Assembly: GCF_000723165.1 (NCBI RefSeq)
Contig: NZ_HG322949.1
Location: 1,260,025 to 1,324,024, forward strand
Length of the DNA: 64,000 nt
Origin: Janthinobacterium agaricidamnosum NBRC 102515 = DSM 9628
GTDB lineage: Bacteria; Pseudomonadota; Gammaproteobacteria; Burkholderiales; Burkholderiaceae_D
Reading direction: 5' to 3'
The position numbers were made by a program, and so were the translations under genes. The notes below the pieces were generated by a model, which did not search any database, was not told the origin of the DNA, and was given only the letters and a program-made list of their open reading frames with translations. This document shows, in pieces, positions 1-7,837 of the stretch; the stretch's first letter is position 1; the number at the start of each line of letters is the position of its first letter.

Positions 1-749
1 GACTTGGCTGGCAATTTAGTGTCCAGCACGATTTGTGCCGCACGCGCCGCCAGACGGTCGGCGTCAAGTTCCGGCTTGCTCTTGAAGGCGATCGCCACCA
101 CGTTCCCATCATGCACTTCGGGCAGGCAAATCACCTGCTCGAACGCAAATTTCATCGCCTTGATATTTTTGGCATAGCTCGGATGGTCGCCGAACAGGTT
201 GACGGTCATGATGCCGTGCGGCGCCAGGCAGGCGGCGCACGCGGCATAAAACTCGGCGCTGTCGAGCACCGGGCCGCGCGCGGTGGCGTCGTACAAGTCC
301 ACTTGCAAGGCGTCGAGCGTGCCGTGATTGGCCTGGTCGTTGACGAAGTCCTGCGCATCCTGCTCGCGCACCTCGAGTCGTTCATCGTTGCACGGCAGCT
401 TGAACATCGACTCGCAGACGGTGATGACGGCCGGATTCAGTTCAATCGCGGTAACTTTTGCCTGTGGGAACTGTCGGTAGCAGAATTTGGTCAGCGTGGC
501 CGTGCCCAAACCGAGCTGGGCCACATGTTGTGGCTGCTCGATGAACAGCATCCAGACCATCATTTGTTGCGCGTATTCCAGTTCCGGCCAGTCCGGCTTG
601 CGGATGCGCATCGCGCCTTGCACCCATTCCGTGCCGAAGTGCAGGTAACGCACGCCATCCAGTTCGGACAGGGTCACCGGCGCATAGCGTGGTTTGCGCG
701 GCGCGCGCGAGGATTCTTCTTTTTCGATCGATTTTCGTTTGATGAGCAT
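1..749 (-). CDS. spermidine synthase-like SAM-dependent methyltransferase fold protein (partial, C-terminus off window)
   Basis: Read on the minus strand from an ATG at 749, the frame stays open to the window edge (about 249 residues; stop not seen). The N-terminus begins MLIKRKSIEKEESS. A Rossmann methyltransferase core follows, with QLGLGTATLTKF (motif I) and AIELNPAVI (acidic ribose-binding residue). The segment VDLYDATARGPVLDS has the form of the aminopropyltransferase active-site acidic loop. This matches the spermidine/spermine synthase superfamily, which moves aminopropyl groups from decarboxylated SAM to polyamines. Many members with short N-termini in betaproteobacteria have no proven activity, so the substrate is open. 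The gene is monocistronic as far as can be seen, with a promoter at 773-802. Family assignment is fairly sure, enzymatic role is not. Confidence 0.75.
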   Translation of the reverse strand, partial: MLIKRKSIEKEESSRAPRKPRYAPVTLSELDGVRYLHFGTEWVQGAMRIRKPDWPELEYAQQMMVWMLFIEQPQHVAQLGLGTATLTKFCYRQFPQAKVTAIELNPAVITVCESMFKLPCNDERLEVREQDAQDFVNDQANHGTLDALQVDLYDATARGPVLDSAEFYAACAACLAPHGIMTVNLFGDHPSYAKNIKAMKFAFEQVICLPEVHDGNVVAIAFKSKPELDADRLAARAAQIVLDTKLPAK

Positions 750-772
750 AAGGCAGCCTGATAGATTGCCCC

Positions 773-802
773 ATTATCCCGCGTTGCCTTACGCCAAAGC
801 AA
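773..802 (-). promoter_or_regulatory. sigma70-type promoter of the spermidine synthase-like gene
   Basis: On the minus strand TTGCTT (802-797) and GATAAT (778-773) are separated by 18 nt, placing the transcript start about 30 nt upstream of the ATG at 749. This is seen by eye only. Confidence 0.45.
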
Positions 803-825
803 GAGAAACCGGCCCGCACATGAAA

Positions 826-849
826 ACTGCCGGTCATGCGACCGGCAGT
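826..849 (-). terminator. Rho-independent terminator of the glycine-zipper gene
   Basis: A perfect 10-bp stem (826-835 with 840-849) with a 4-nt loop lies 31 nt past the stop of the minus-strand gene at 881. On the minus strand it is followed by TTTTC, so it terminates that gene before the spermidine synthase-like gene. Confidence 0.8.
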
Positions 850-880
850 CTGGACAGCAAGGATGGTACTTGCTTGTTTG

Positions 881-1393
881 TTACTGTTGCGCAGGCTCGA
901 TCGATACGCGCAGGCGCACTTGCTGGCCCGGATCGTAGGACATGATGCTGGTGTAATTGCGGCCGCGGTAGTCGTAGCTGACTTGATAGCCATTGTTGCG
1001 CGATTCCCAGTGGTCGACGGTACGGCATTGCTGCACCGCTTGCTGCTGGGTGCCACCCTGGTAATTATTGGCGTTGTCGAGGCGGTCGCCGGTGATGGCG
1101 CCGGCGATCGCGCCCGCTGCCGCGGCGGCGGTGCGGCCATTGCCGCCACCGACCTGGCTACCCAGCAAGGCGCCGGCGATACCGCCGACGATGGAGCCGC
1201 CAGCGCTGCGCTGTTGCGGCGGCGTTTGCACCTGGACATATTCGGTACGGCATTCCTGGCGTGGGCGGTTCACTTGCTCGACTTGCGGGACGACCCGCAC
1301 GACCCGGCCGAAATCTTCGAAGTCGGCGGCCTGGGCGAGTGGCAAGGCACCGATACAAAGGGCTGACATCATTAATTTGGCTTGCAAGTTCAT
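881..1393 (-). CDS. glycine-zipper 2TM-domain envelope protein (17 kDa surface antigen/SlyB-like)
   Basis: 170 residues. There is a Sec signal peptide at 1-22 with cleavage after AQA and no lipobox Cys, so a periplasmic or outer-membrane-associated protein is expected. A Gly/Ala-rich segment at about residues 62-103 (GGSIVGGIAGALLGSQVGGG and a second run after it) is the glycine-zipper 2TM domain shared by Rickettsia 17-kDa antigen and SlyB-like proteins. The C-terminal part (Tyr/Arg-rich, YDYRGRNYTSIMSYDPGQQV) is the usual beta-rich tail of the betaproteobacterial members. It is preceded by GAGGTAAC as ribosome binding site. The family role is envelope integrity; no specific function can be given. 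Confidence 0.85.
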   Translation of the reverse strand: MNLQAKLMMSALCIGALPLAQAADFEDFGRVVRVVPQVEQVNRPRQECRTEYVQVQTPPQQRSAGGSIVGGIAGALLGSQVGGGNGRTAAAAAGAIAGAITGDRLDNANNYQGGTQQQAVQQCRTVDHWESRNNGYQVSYDYRGRNYTSIMSYDPGQQVRLRVSIEPAQQ

Positions 1394-1824
1394 TTGTTAC
1401 CTCGTTATGTGGAAATTCTGGATACAGCGTTTTTTACAACATGACTGCATGGTAATCCGGCTTTATCCCGTAGTGTATTTAGCATGGCAACAAATTGTAA
1501 CAGCCGGCATGGTCTTGCCCGTGAGCTGTAACATGTGCTTGCATCGGATACAGAAGACGGAAACCGGCGGAAAAAAAATGTCGATGGCGGTATTGTATCG
1601 CCTTGCGCTGAAGGTGATCTGAAGAGTCCTGATTTGCCTAAAAAAGCCTGTTTGTAACAAATCTTGCGTTTGATATCATTTTCGGGTTGATTCATGCAGT
1701 ACAACACGTTACCCTAATACGCGTATGGTATTACTGAATCACGTCATGCGCATTGACCCGCATGGCGTGACGGAATAGAAAAGCACAAGCAGATCCATAC
1801 ATAACAGGTCGATTTGAGGGAAAA
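1394..1824. other. gene-free stretch between divergent genes
   Basis: This 431-bp region separates the glycine-zipper gene (minus) from the barstar-like gene (plus) and must hold both promoters. Three GTAACA words occur (near 1496, 1530 and 1655), but I could not define an operator. A loose inverted repeat is present at about 1742-1771. No ORF with a plausible start and ribosome binding site was seen. Confidence 0.4.
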
Positions 1825-2223
1825 ATGAGTTTGTTAATAACCGTGCCGCCCAACCTTGTCCAATCCATCCGTGCCTTTCGCGTGACCGAGTTGCAGGACG
1901 AGGCGATTCGTCTCGGGCAGCATTTTTTATATGCACATTGCCTGGCTGGCTTGACCAAGCAGCAAGTGCTGGCGACTATCAGTGAGTCTTTCCTGTTTCC
2001 CAAAAGCCTGAGCAAGAACCTGGAAGCGCTGCGCGTGTGCCTGACCGAGACCATGTTCAAGGCCGGTCCGCAAACCGGTTTCCTGGTGGTGCTGGAGCAA
2101 TTACCGAATACGCAAAAATTCGACAAGGAAGCGCGCGAAACCCTGCTCGACGTATTTCGCGACGCCGCCGATTATTGGGCTGAGAAAAAAGTCCCGTTCC
2201 GCGTCTTTTATTCATTTGTATAA
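1825..2223 (+). CDS. barstar-family protein (ribonuclease inhibitor-like), orphan
   Basis: 132 residues, cytoplasmic, no signal peptide. The segment from about residue 33 (HFLYAHCLAGLTKQQVL, then SFLFPKSLSKNLEALRVCL) has the barstar pattern of a helix, a short loop with FP, and N-L-x-A-L before a helix. In Bacillus barstar this region docks in the barnase active site. The ATG is preceded by GAGGG at good spacing. No barnase, toxin or secretion gene is adjacent: the next gene is purN, and the previous one is divergent. Barstar-like singletons of this size are frequent in Burkholderiales, and their partner is generally unknown. Fold assignment is moderately sure; inhibition of a nuclease is inference. 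Confidence 0.7.
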   Translation: MSLLITVPPNLVQSIRAFRVTELQDEAIRLGQHFLYAHCLAGLTKQQVLATISESFLFPKSLSKNLEALRVCLTETMFKAGPQTGFLVVLEQLPNTQKFDKEARETLLDVFRDAADYWAEKKVPFRVFYSFV

Positions 2224-2290
2224 CTCCGCAATTTCCACCAACAGCCTGTAAAACCGGCGTAGCGACCCGTCTTTTTTGGGGCGGCCATTG

Positions 2291-2305
2291 TGTTGCACTG
2301 CAACA
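2291..2305. promoter_or_regulatory. perfect 15-bp palindrome upstream of purN
   Basis: TGTTGCACTGCAACA is an exact inverted repeat (7-bp arms, 1-nt centre) ending 17 nt before the purN -35 element. It shares its arms with the two motifs upstream of the phasin gene at 14827-14899, so the same regulator may bind. It could also be chance. Confidence 0.4.
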
Positions 2306-2322
2306 AAATGTCAGTGTCATTC

Positions 2323-2351
2323 TTGGTTCGCATCACTATAGCGGGTACAAT
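2323..2351 (+). promoter_or_regulatory. sigma70 promoter of purN
   Basis: TTGGTT at 2323-2328 and TACAAT at 2346-2351 are separated by 17 nt. The -10 ends only 7 nt before the ATG at 2359, so the transcript start would coincide with the start codon. Confidence 0.55.
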
Positions 2352-2358
2352 GCGCGCT

Positions 2359-2985
2359 ATGAAAAACATCGTTATCCTCATTTCTGGCCGCGGCAGCAAT
2401 ATGGAAGCGGTCGTCCGCGCGGCCCAGGCCGAGCAATGGCCGGCCCGTATCGCCGCCGTCATCAGTAATCGCGCCGATGCCCCGGGCCTGGTATTTGCGG
2501 CCGGGCGGGGGATCGCGACGGCTGTCGTCGCCAACAAGGATTATCCGACCCGTGCCGAGTTCGACGCCGCGCTGCAAATCGCGGTCGACGCTTTCCAGCC
2601 CGACCTGGTGGTGCTGGCCGGTTTCATGCGCATCCTGACGGCGCCATTCGTGGCCCATTATGAAAACCGCATGCTCAACATCCATCCGTCGCTGCTGCCG
2701 AAGTTTCCCGGCATGGCGACCCACCGCCAGGCGCTGGAAGCCGGTGAGACGGAGCATGGCGCCACTGTGCATTTCGTGACCGCCGAACTGGACCATGGCC
2801 CGGCCGTGGCCAGCGCGGTGGTGCCGGTATTGCCTGGCGACACAGAAGAAAGCTTATCGGCGCGCGTGCTGGAGCAGGAACACCTGCTGTACCCGCGTGC
2901 CATCCGCCTGTTCATCGACGATAAACTGTCGGTCGAGAACGGCGTAGTCCGCGTGGACGCTCAACATACACCTACAGGAAAATAA
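2359..2985 (+). CDS. purN: phosphoribosylglycinamide formyltransferase 1 (GAR transformylase)
   Basis: 208 residues, the usual length. It transfers a formyl group from 10-formyltetrahydrofolate to GAR in step 3 of de novo purine synthesis. The start MKNIVILISGRGSNM gives the normal family N-terminus with the phosphate loop GRGSN at 10-14. Catalytic Asn107, His109 (in NIHPSLLPKFPG) and Asp145 (in ELDHGP) are all present at the positions known from E. coli PurN. In-frame ATGs at 2290 and 2350 exist but would add residues not normal for the family. There is no Shine-Dalgarno sequence before 2359. The gene is followed after 2 nt by an RsmB-family methyltransferase, so the two are co-transcribed. 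Confidence 0.95.
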   Translation: MKNIVILISGRGSNMEAVVRAAQAEQWPARIAAVISNRADAPGLVFAAGRGIATAVVANKDYPTRAEFDAALQIAVDAFQPDLVVLAGFMRILTAPFVAHYENRMLNIHPSLLPKFPGMATHRQALEAGETEHGATVHFVTAELDHGPAVASAVVPVLPGDTEESLSARVLEQEHLLYPRAIRLFIDDKLSVENGVVRVDAQHTPTGK

Positions 2986-2987
2986 TA

Positions 2988-4295
2988 ATGAGATTGCCAC
3001 CAGCAATTCTTGCCAATACCGAAGAAGTATTGCGCGAAATTTTACGTTTTACGGCGCCAGCCGACACCACTTTGTCGCGTTATTTCCGCGACCATCCGCG
3101 CCTCGGTTCGCGCGAACGCGGTGCTGTCGCCGAAGGTATTTACGCCGTGCTGCGCAATAAATCATTCTTCACCGATTTTGCCGAAGGCGGCAACGGCCCG
3201 ACCATGCGCCGCCTGACCATCCTTGGCCTGGCCGAAGCGATGGGCGTCGATTCGCTGGGCGGCTTGACCGAAGAAGAAGTCGAATGGCTGGAACGCATCA
3301 AGCAAATCGACCGCAGCCTGATGCAGCCGCTGATGCGCGCCAACATGCCGAAATGGCTGTTCGACAAGCTGATTGCCCAGTATGGCGAAGCCGAAACGAT
3401 GGCGCTGGCCGATGCGCTGAACGCGCCGGCGCCGCTGGACCTGCGCGTCAACTCGCTGAAATCGACCCGCGAAGACGTGATGTCGGCGCTGGCCGAAGCG
3501 CCTATCCTGAGCACCCCGACGCCTTACGCGCCGCTCGGTTTGCGCGTGCTGAAAAAGCCGTCGCTGCAAAACATGCCGCTGTTCCAGAGCGGCGCCATCG
3601 AAGTGCAGGACGAGGGCAGCCAGATCCTGTCGCAAATCGTCGGCGCCAAGCGCGGCGAAATGGTGGTCGATTTCTGCGCCGGCGCGGGCGGCAAGACGCT
3701 GGCATTGGGCGCGCTGATGCGCAATACCGGCCGCTTGTATGCATTCGACGTCTCGGAAAAACGCCTGGCCAAGCTGAAACCGCGCATGGCGCGCAGCGGC
3801 TTGTCGAATGTGCATCCGGTGCAGATCGCGCATGAACGCGATGCCAAGATCAAGCGCCTGGCGGGCAAGATCGACCGCGTGCTGGTCGATGCGCCATGCA
3901 GCGGCCTGGGAACCTTGCGCCGCAATCCTGACGTCAAATGGCGTCAACAGCCGCAATCGCTGGTCGAACTGCAGGCAAAACAAGCCGCGATTCTCGACGG
4001 CGCGGCGCGCCTGGTAAAAGGCGGCGGCCGCCTGGTGTATGCGACTTGCAGCTTTTTGAACGAAGAAAACGATCAGATCGCCGAACAATTCCTGGCCGCC
4101 CATCCGGACTTCTTCTTGCTGCCGATGTCGCAAGTGCTGGCGGAACAGAAGATTGACCTGGAAATGGGCGATTACCTGAAGTTGCTGCCTAACAAGCATC
4201 AAACCGACGGTTTCTTCGCGGCCGTGTTCGAGCGCAAGCCGATGGTGAAAAAAGTCTATGCCGATGAAAAACCATCGGAACAGGCTGCAGAATAA
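2988..4295 (+). CDS. RsmB/NOP-family RNA m5C methyltransferase
   Basis: 435 residues. The N-terminal half (1-220) is the RNA-binding region of this family. The C-terminal half is the Rossmann SAM domain: FCAGAGGKTLALGAL at 229-243, AFDVSEKRL at 252-260, then the two cysteines of the Nol1/Nop2/Sun mechanism, Cys304 in DAPCSGLGTLRR and Cys354 in YATCSF. Both catalytic cysteines are intact. It therefore methylates cytosine C5 in RNA, most likely 16S rRNA. True rsmB usually sits beside fmt/def in betaproteobacteria; this purN-linked copy is a paralogue, so the exact site is not assigned. It lies in an operon with purN. Confidence 0.85.
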   Translation: MRLPPAILANTEEVLREILRFTAPADTTLSRYFRDHPRLGSRERGAVAEGIYAVLRNKSFFTDFAEGGNGPTMRRLTILGLAEAMGVDSLGGLTEEEVEWLERIKQIDRSLMQPLMRANMPKWLFDKLIAQYGEAETMALADALNAPAPLDLRVNSLKSTREDVMSALAEAPILSTPTPYAPLGLRVLKKPSLQNMPLFQSGAIEVQDEGSQILSQIVGAKRGEMVVDFCAGAGGKTLALGALMRNTGRLYAFDVSEKRLAKLKPRMARSGLSNVHPVQIAHERDAKIKRLAGKIDRVLVDAPCSGLGTLRRNPDVKWRQQPQSLVELQAKQAAILDGAARLVKGGGRLVYATCSFLNEENDQIAEQFLAAHPDFFLLPMSQVLAEQKIDLEMGDYLKLLPNKHQTDGFFAAVFERKPMVKKVYADEKPSEQAAE

Positions 4296-4379
4296 GTTTT
4301 CAATCCGTGTTAAACCTGCGTGCGGGAGCGGGGTGTTCAGCCCTTGCGCTCGCCGCCATGTTCAGATGCCCCGGCGCCC

Positions 4380-5729
4380 ATGACCCAGATCCCGCTCACC
4401 AACCTGATCAGTGATTTTGCCAACGATGCGCGTAATCCGGCAATGATGTGGCAATGTAGCGCCATTATCGTGTGTGCTGTGGTTGGTTGGGGCTTGGCGC
4501 GAACGGCCCGCGGCTGGCTGTTGCGGCGCGAGCCGGCGGCTTCCGCAGCGGCGCGTTTCGGCGCCGAGAGCTTTGTGCGGGTACTGGCGCCGTTGATGAT
4601 CGCCGCCTTGCTGGCGATCGCCAAATATTTCCTTTCCCTCACACAAACAGTCCACGTATTGAGCGTAGCCTTGCCGCTGTGCACGTCGCTGGCGCTGATC
4701 CGTTTTGGTTTTTACCTGCTGCGCCGCGTCTTTGCGCGCCACGGCGAAGTCACGGCCACCATGCTGCTGTTTGAAAAGGTGTTTGCCGTGGTGGTGTGGC
4801 TGGGCGTGGCGCTGTATATCACCGGCTTGTGGCCGGGCCTGCTGGAATTCCTCGACAACACCATGGTGCCGCTGGGGCGCAACAAGGTTTCCCTGGAAAC
4901 AATTTTGCAGGCCGCCGTATCGGTGGTGCTGCTGATGATACTGGCGATGTGGGCTGGCGCCGCGCTGGATGAGCGCCTGATGAAAATGTCAGGCTTGCAT
5001 TCGTCGTTGCGGGTGGTGATGTCGCGCATGGGGCGCGCCGTGCTGATCCTGGTGTCGGTGCTGGTCAGCCTGTCGCTGGTGGGCATCGATTTGACGGTGT
5101 TGTCGGTTTTTGGCGGCGCGTTTGGCGTGGCGCTGGGGTTTGGCTTGCAAAAGATCGCCGCCAATTATGTGTCGGGCTTCATTATCTTGCTGGACCGCAG
5201 CCTGACCATCGGCGATATGATCACGGTCGATAAATACAGCGGAAAAGTGACCCAGATCAATACCCGCTACACGGTATTGCAAGGCCTCGATGGCGTGGAA
5301 TCGGTGGTGCCGAATGAAATGCTGATTTCCGGCGGCGTGCAAAACATGTCGTTGTCGAACCGCATGGTGGCGCTGTCGACGTCGGTGTCGGTGGCTTACG
5401 ACACCGATATCGACATGGTGCTGCCGCTGCTGGCCGCGGCGGCAGCCAGCATTCCGCGCGTGTCCAGGACCCAGCCGCCATCGGCGACGCTGGTGCGTTT
5501 CGGCGCCGACGGCATCGATTTGCAGCTTGGTTTCTGGATCGCCGATCCGGAGAATGGCCGCGGCGGCGTGACGTCGGACGTCAACCGCGCCATCTGGCGC
5601 GCGCTGCAGGAGCATAAGATTTCCGTGCCTTATACGCAGCGTGAAGTGCGCATCATCGGCATGCCGGGTCCCGTTGCGGCGGCCGGCACCGGCATGGTGC
5701 CTGAACAGCCCGCCACGCAACGTCCTTAA
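4380..5729 (+). CDS. MscS-family mechanosensitive ion channel protein
   Basis: 449 residues from the ATG at 4380 (MTQIPLTNLISDF); an upstream in-frame ATG at 4320 lies in non-conserved sequence. About five to six hydrophobic segments come first (residues 25-45, 63-85, 88-108, 125-150, 170-195, 215-265). The last is the pore helix region, GGAFGVALGFGLQKIAANYVSG, the Gly/Ala-rich TM3 of MscS. The beta domain follows (SGFIILLDRSLTIGDMITVD, VPNEMLISGG), then the alpha/beta C-terminal vestibule. It releases solutes on hypo-osmotic shock. It lies 84 nt after the methyltransferase gene and is probably transcribed alone. Medium-length MscS-like paralogues like this one are not always stretch-gated. 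Confidence 0.85.
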   Translation: MTQIPLTNLISDFANDARNPAMMWQCSAIIVCAVVGWGLARTARGWLLRREPAASAAARFGAESFVRVLAPLMIAALLAIAKYFLSLTQTVHVLSVALPLCTSLALIRFGFYLLRRVFARHGEVTATMLLFEKVFAVVVWLGVALYITGLWPGLLEFLDNTMVPLGRNKVSLETILQAAVSVVLLMILAMWAGAALDERLMKMSGLHSSLRVVMSRMGRAVLILVSVLVSLSLVGIDLTVLSVFGGAFGVALGFGLQKIAANYVSGFIILLDRSLTIGDMITVDKYSGKVTQINTRYTVLQGLDGVESVVPNEMLISGGVQNMSLSNRMVALSTSVSVAYDTDIDMVLPLLAAAAASIPRVSRTQPPSATLVRFGADGIDLQLGFWIADPENGRGGVTSDVNRAIWRALQEHKISVPYTQREVRIIGMPGPVAAAGTGMVPEQPATQRP

Positions 5730-5862
5730 ACGTTCCAACGCTTGTCCTAAATTCATCTGATCCCCCCTAATTGCGCGTACAATTACGCCTAAAATCCGAG
5801 AATAGCGGACCTGCCGGCAAGCCCGCAGCGACCGCGAAGCAGCCATCCACTCTGGAGCAGTA

Positions 5863-7071
5863 ATGACTTTTAGTTCAGTTTTAAACGCAGTACTGGAATT
5901 CCTGGTGACAGGCGTCACCAATTTATCCGCTTGGCAAGTTTTCTTTTACACGCTGGCAGTGACCCATATTACGATCGCCAGCGTCACCATCTACCTGCAC
6001 CGCCATCAAACGCACCGGGCGCTGGAATTGCACGCCATTCCCAGCCACTTCTTCCGTTTCTGGCTGTGGCTGACCACCGGCCAGGTGACCAAGGAGTGGG
6101 CGGCGATCCACCGCAAGCACCATGCCAAGTGCGAAACCGAAGAGGACCCGCACAGCCCGGTCATGCGCGGCATCAAGAAAGTGTTTTGGGAAGGCGCCGA
6201 ACTGTATCGCGCCGAATCGAAAAACCTGGAAACCATGGAAAAGTATGGCCATGGCACGCCGACCGACTGGATCGAGCGCAATCTGTACACCAAATATAGC
6301 TGGCTGGGCGTGGTGTCCTTGTTTTTCATTAACTTCATTTTGTTTGGCGTGATCGGCATCAGCGTGTGGGCCGTGCAAATGATGTGGATACCGGTCACTG
6401 CCGCCGGCATCATCAACGGTATCGGCCACTACTGGGGTTACCGCAACTACGATTGCGCCGACGCAGCCACCAACATCATTCCGTTCGGTATCCTGATCGG
6501 CGGTGAGGAACTGCATAATAATCACCATACGTTTGCAACGTCGGCGAAACTGTCGTCAAAATGGTATGAAATCGATATTGGCTGGGCCTATATCCGGGGC
6601 CTGGAAATGCTCGGCATGGCCAAGGTCAAGAAACGCGCACCGGCGCCGAAGTTTTCCCATGGCAAGCTTGAAGCCGACTTCGACACCTTGCAATCGGTGA
6701 TCGCCAACCGCTACGACGTGATGTCGAAGTACGCCAAGTCGATCAAGCATGCGTGGAAGGAAGAACTGGAACACTTGAAGAGCAAGGCCGAACTGGAATC
6801 GCGCTTCTTGAAGTCGTCGCGCAAATTGATGCAGCGCGAGCCAGGCAAGCTGGAAGGCGCCCAGCAACAGCAATTGTTTGAATTGTTCCAACATAGTAAA
6901 GCGCTGGAAACCATGCACCATATGCGGGTCGAGCTGGGCATGATCTGGGAACGTTCCCATTTCACCCGCGATCAATTGCTGCACAAGTTGCAAGACTGGT
7001 GCGTGCGGGCTGAAGAGTCCGGCATCAAGTCGCTGCAGGATTTTTCCTTGCGCCTGCGCAGCTACGCCTAA
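5863..7071 (+). CDS. membrane fatty acid (acyl-CoA/acyl-lipid) desaturase with C-terminal extension
   Basis: 402 residues. The three histidine boxes of membrane di-iron desaturases are present: H46-R-H-Q-T-H51, H83-R-K-H-H87 and H218-N-N-H-H222. Hydrophobic segments surround residues 24-45, 60-78 and 148-190. It introduces a double bond (probably delta-9) into acyl chains in the inner membrane, controlling fluidity. After the catalytic domain (about residue 260), some 140 residues of charged, helical sequence follow, ending in LQDFSLRLRSYA; classical delta-9 desaturases lack this. The gene is monocistronic, with a strong terminator 18 nt after the stop. Confidence 0.88.
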   Translation: MTFSSVLNAVLEFLVTGVTNLSAWQVFFYTLAVTHITIASVTIYLHRHQTHRALELHAIPSHFFRFWLWLTTGQVTKEWAAIHRKHHAKCETEEDPHSPVMRGIKKVFWEGAELYRAESKNLETMEKYGHGTPTDWIERNLYTKYSWLGVVSLFFINFILFGVIGISVWAVQMMWIPVTAAGIINGIGHYWGYRNYDCADAATNIIPFGILIGGEELHNNHHTFATSAKLSSKWYEIDIGWAYIRGLEMLGMAKVKKRAPAPKFSHGKLEADFDTLQSVIANRYDVMSKYAKSIKHAWKEELEHLKSKAELESRFLKSSRKLMQREPGKLEGAQQQQLFELFQHSKALETMHHMRVELGMIWERSHFTRDQLLHKLQDWCVRAEESGIKSLQDFSLRLRSYA

Positions 7072-7088
7072 GTTGTTCTTACTTGATC

Positions 7089-7117
7089 AAAAAGCTCCTG
7101 TTTCAGGAGCTTTTTTT
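7089..7117 (+). terminator. Rho-independent terminator of the desaturase gene
   Basis: AAAGCTCCTG (7091-7100) pairs with CAGGAGCTTT (7104-7113) across a TTT loop and runs into seven T residues. Confidence 0.9.
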
Positions 7118-7162
7118 ATGGCCGGGCATCCGGCCATCATGCGGCAATAAAACAAACGCCCA

Positions 7163-7190
7163 CAAAAAAGCCGTTCAATGAACGGCTTTT
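7163..7190 (-). terminator. Rho-independent terminator of rpmBG
   Basis: AAAAGCCGTTC (7166-7176) pairs with GAACGGCTTTT (7180-7190). On the minus strand a run of six T follows, 24 nt after the rpmG stop. Confidence 0.88.
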
Positions 7191-7213
7191 CTTGTCAAAA
7201 ACACGGCAATCAA

Positions 7214-7381
7214 TTACTTGATCTTGGTTTCTTTGTACGTTACGTGCTTGCGTGCTTTAGGATCAAATTTCATGATCTCCATTTTCGCAGGCGTCGTACG
7301 TTTGTTTTTGGTGGTCGTGTAGAAGTGACCGGTACCTGCGGTCGATTCTAACTTGATTTTGTCGCGGCCTGATTTTGCCAT
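7214..7381 (-). CDS. rpmG: 50S ribosomal protein L33
   Basis: 55 residues ([19 protein letters not shown]...ending KETKIK). This is the standard length and sequence of L33 without the zinc-ribbon cysteines, that is, the C-minus form. It lies 22 nt after rpmB, as in most bacteria, and is followed by the terminator at 7163-7190. It is a structural protein of the large subunit near the E site. Confidence 0.97.
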   Translation of the reverse strand: MAKSGRDKIKLESTAGTGHFYTTTKNKRTTPAKMEIMKFDPKARKHVTYKETKIK

Positions 7382-7403
7382 GATAGCTCCCTTATTCTGC
7401 TAA

Positions 7404-7640
7404 TTAGACTTTTTCGCCACGAGCGCGCATGTCGACCAATACGGCGTCGATGCCGACTTTATCGATGACGCGCAGACCGGCGTTGGACAAACGCAGGGAG
7501 ACCCAGCGGTTTTCAGATTCAACAAAAATACGACGATTTTGCAAGTTAGGCAAAAAACGACGTTTGGTTTTGTTGTTTGCATGGGAAACATTGTTGCCGA
7601 CCATCGGCTTCTTCCCAGTGACTTGGCAAACACGTGCCAT
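7404..7640 (-). CDS. rpmB: 50S ribosomal protein L28
   Basis: 78 residues beginning [20 protein letters not shown], a typical L28. The open frame extends further upstream, but ATG 7640 has a Shine-Dalgarno sequence (AAGGAG) and the conserved N-terminus. It is the first gene of rpmB-rpmG, with a consensus-like promoter at 7681-7709. Confidence 0.97.
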   Translation of the reverse strand: MARVCQVTGKKPMVGNNVSHANNKTKRRFLPNLQNRRIFVESENRWVSLRLSNAGLRVIDKVGIDAVLVDMRARGEKV

Positions 7641-7680
7641 GGCGCACTCCTTAAAGACATTCCACAATTGGAAAAACGAG

Positions 7681-7709
7681 AGTATATCCAAAAAAATCAG
7701 AATTATCAA
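7681..7709 (-). promoter_or_regulatory. sigma70 promoter of rpmB-rpmG
   Basis: On the minus strand TTGATA (7709-7704) and TATACT (7686-7681) have a 17-nt spacer. This is a near-consensus promoter, fitting ribosomal protein expression. Confidence 0.75.
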
Positions 7710-7837
7710 TGACTTGCGAAAAACAATTGTGTCACGAATTACTGAATTAATTTAACAATTTGTCTGGCAGGTGTTTCAAGAGGCGCAATTCTGCTGTAAG
7801 CACTTGTAAACAAGGAGGTTTTGTGTCGCTCAGCGGA

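Noticed and set aside
1068..1622. 184-codon plus-strand open frame over the glycine-zipper gene
   Set aside because: It overlaps a well-supported secreted protein on the opposite strand and shows no domain or ribosome binding site.
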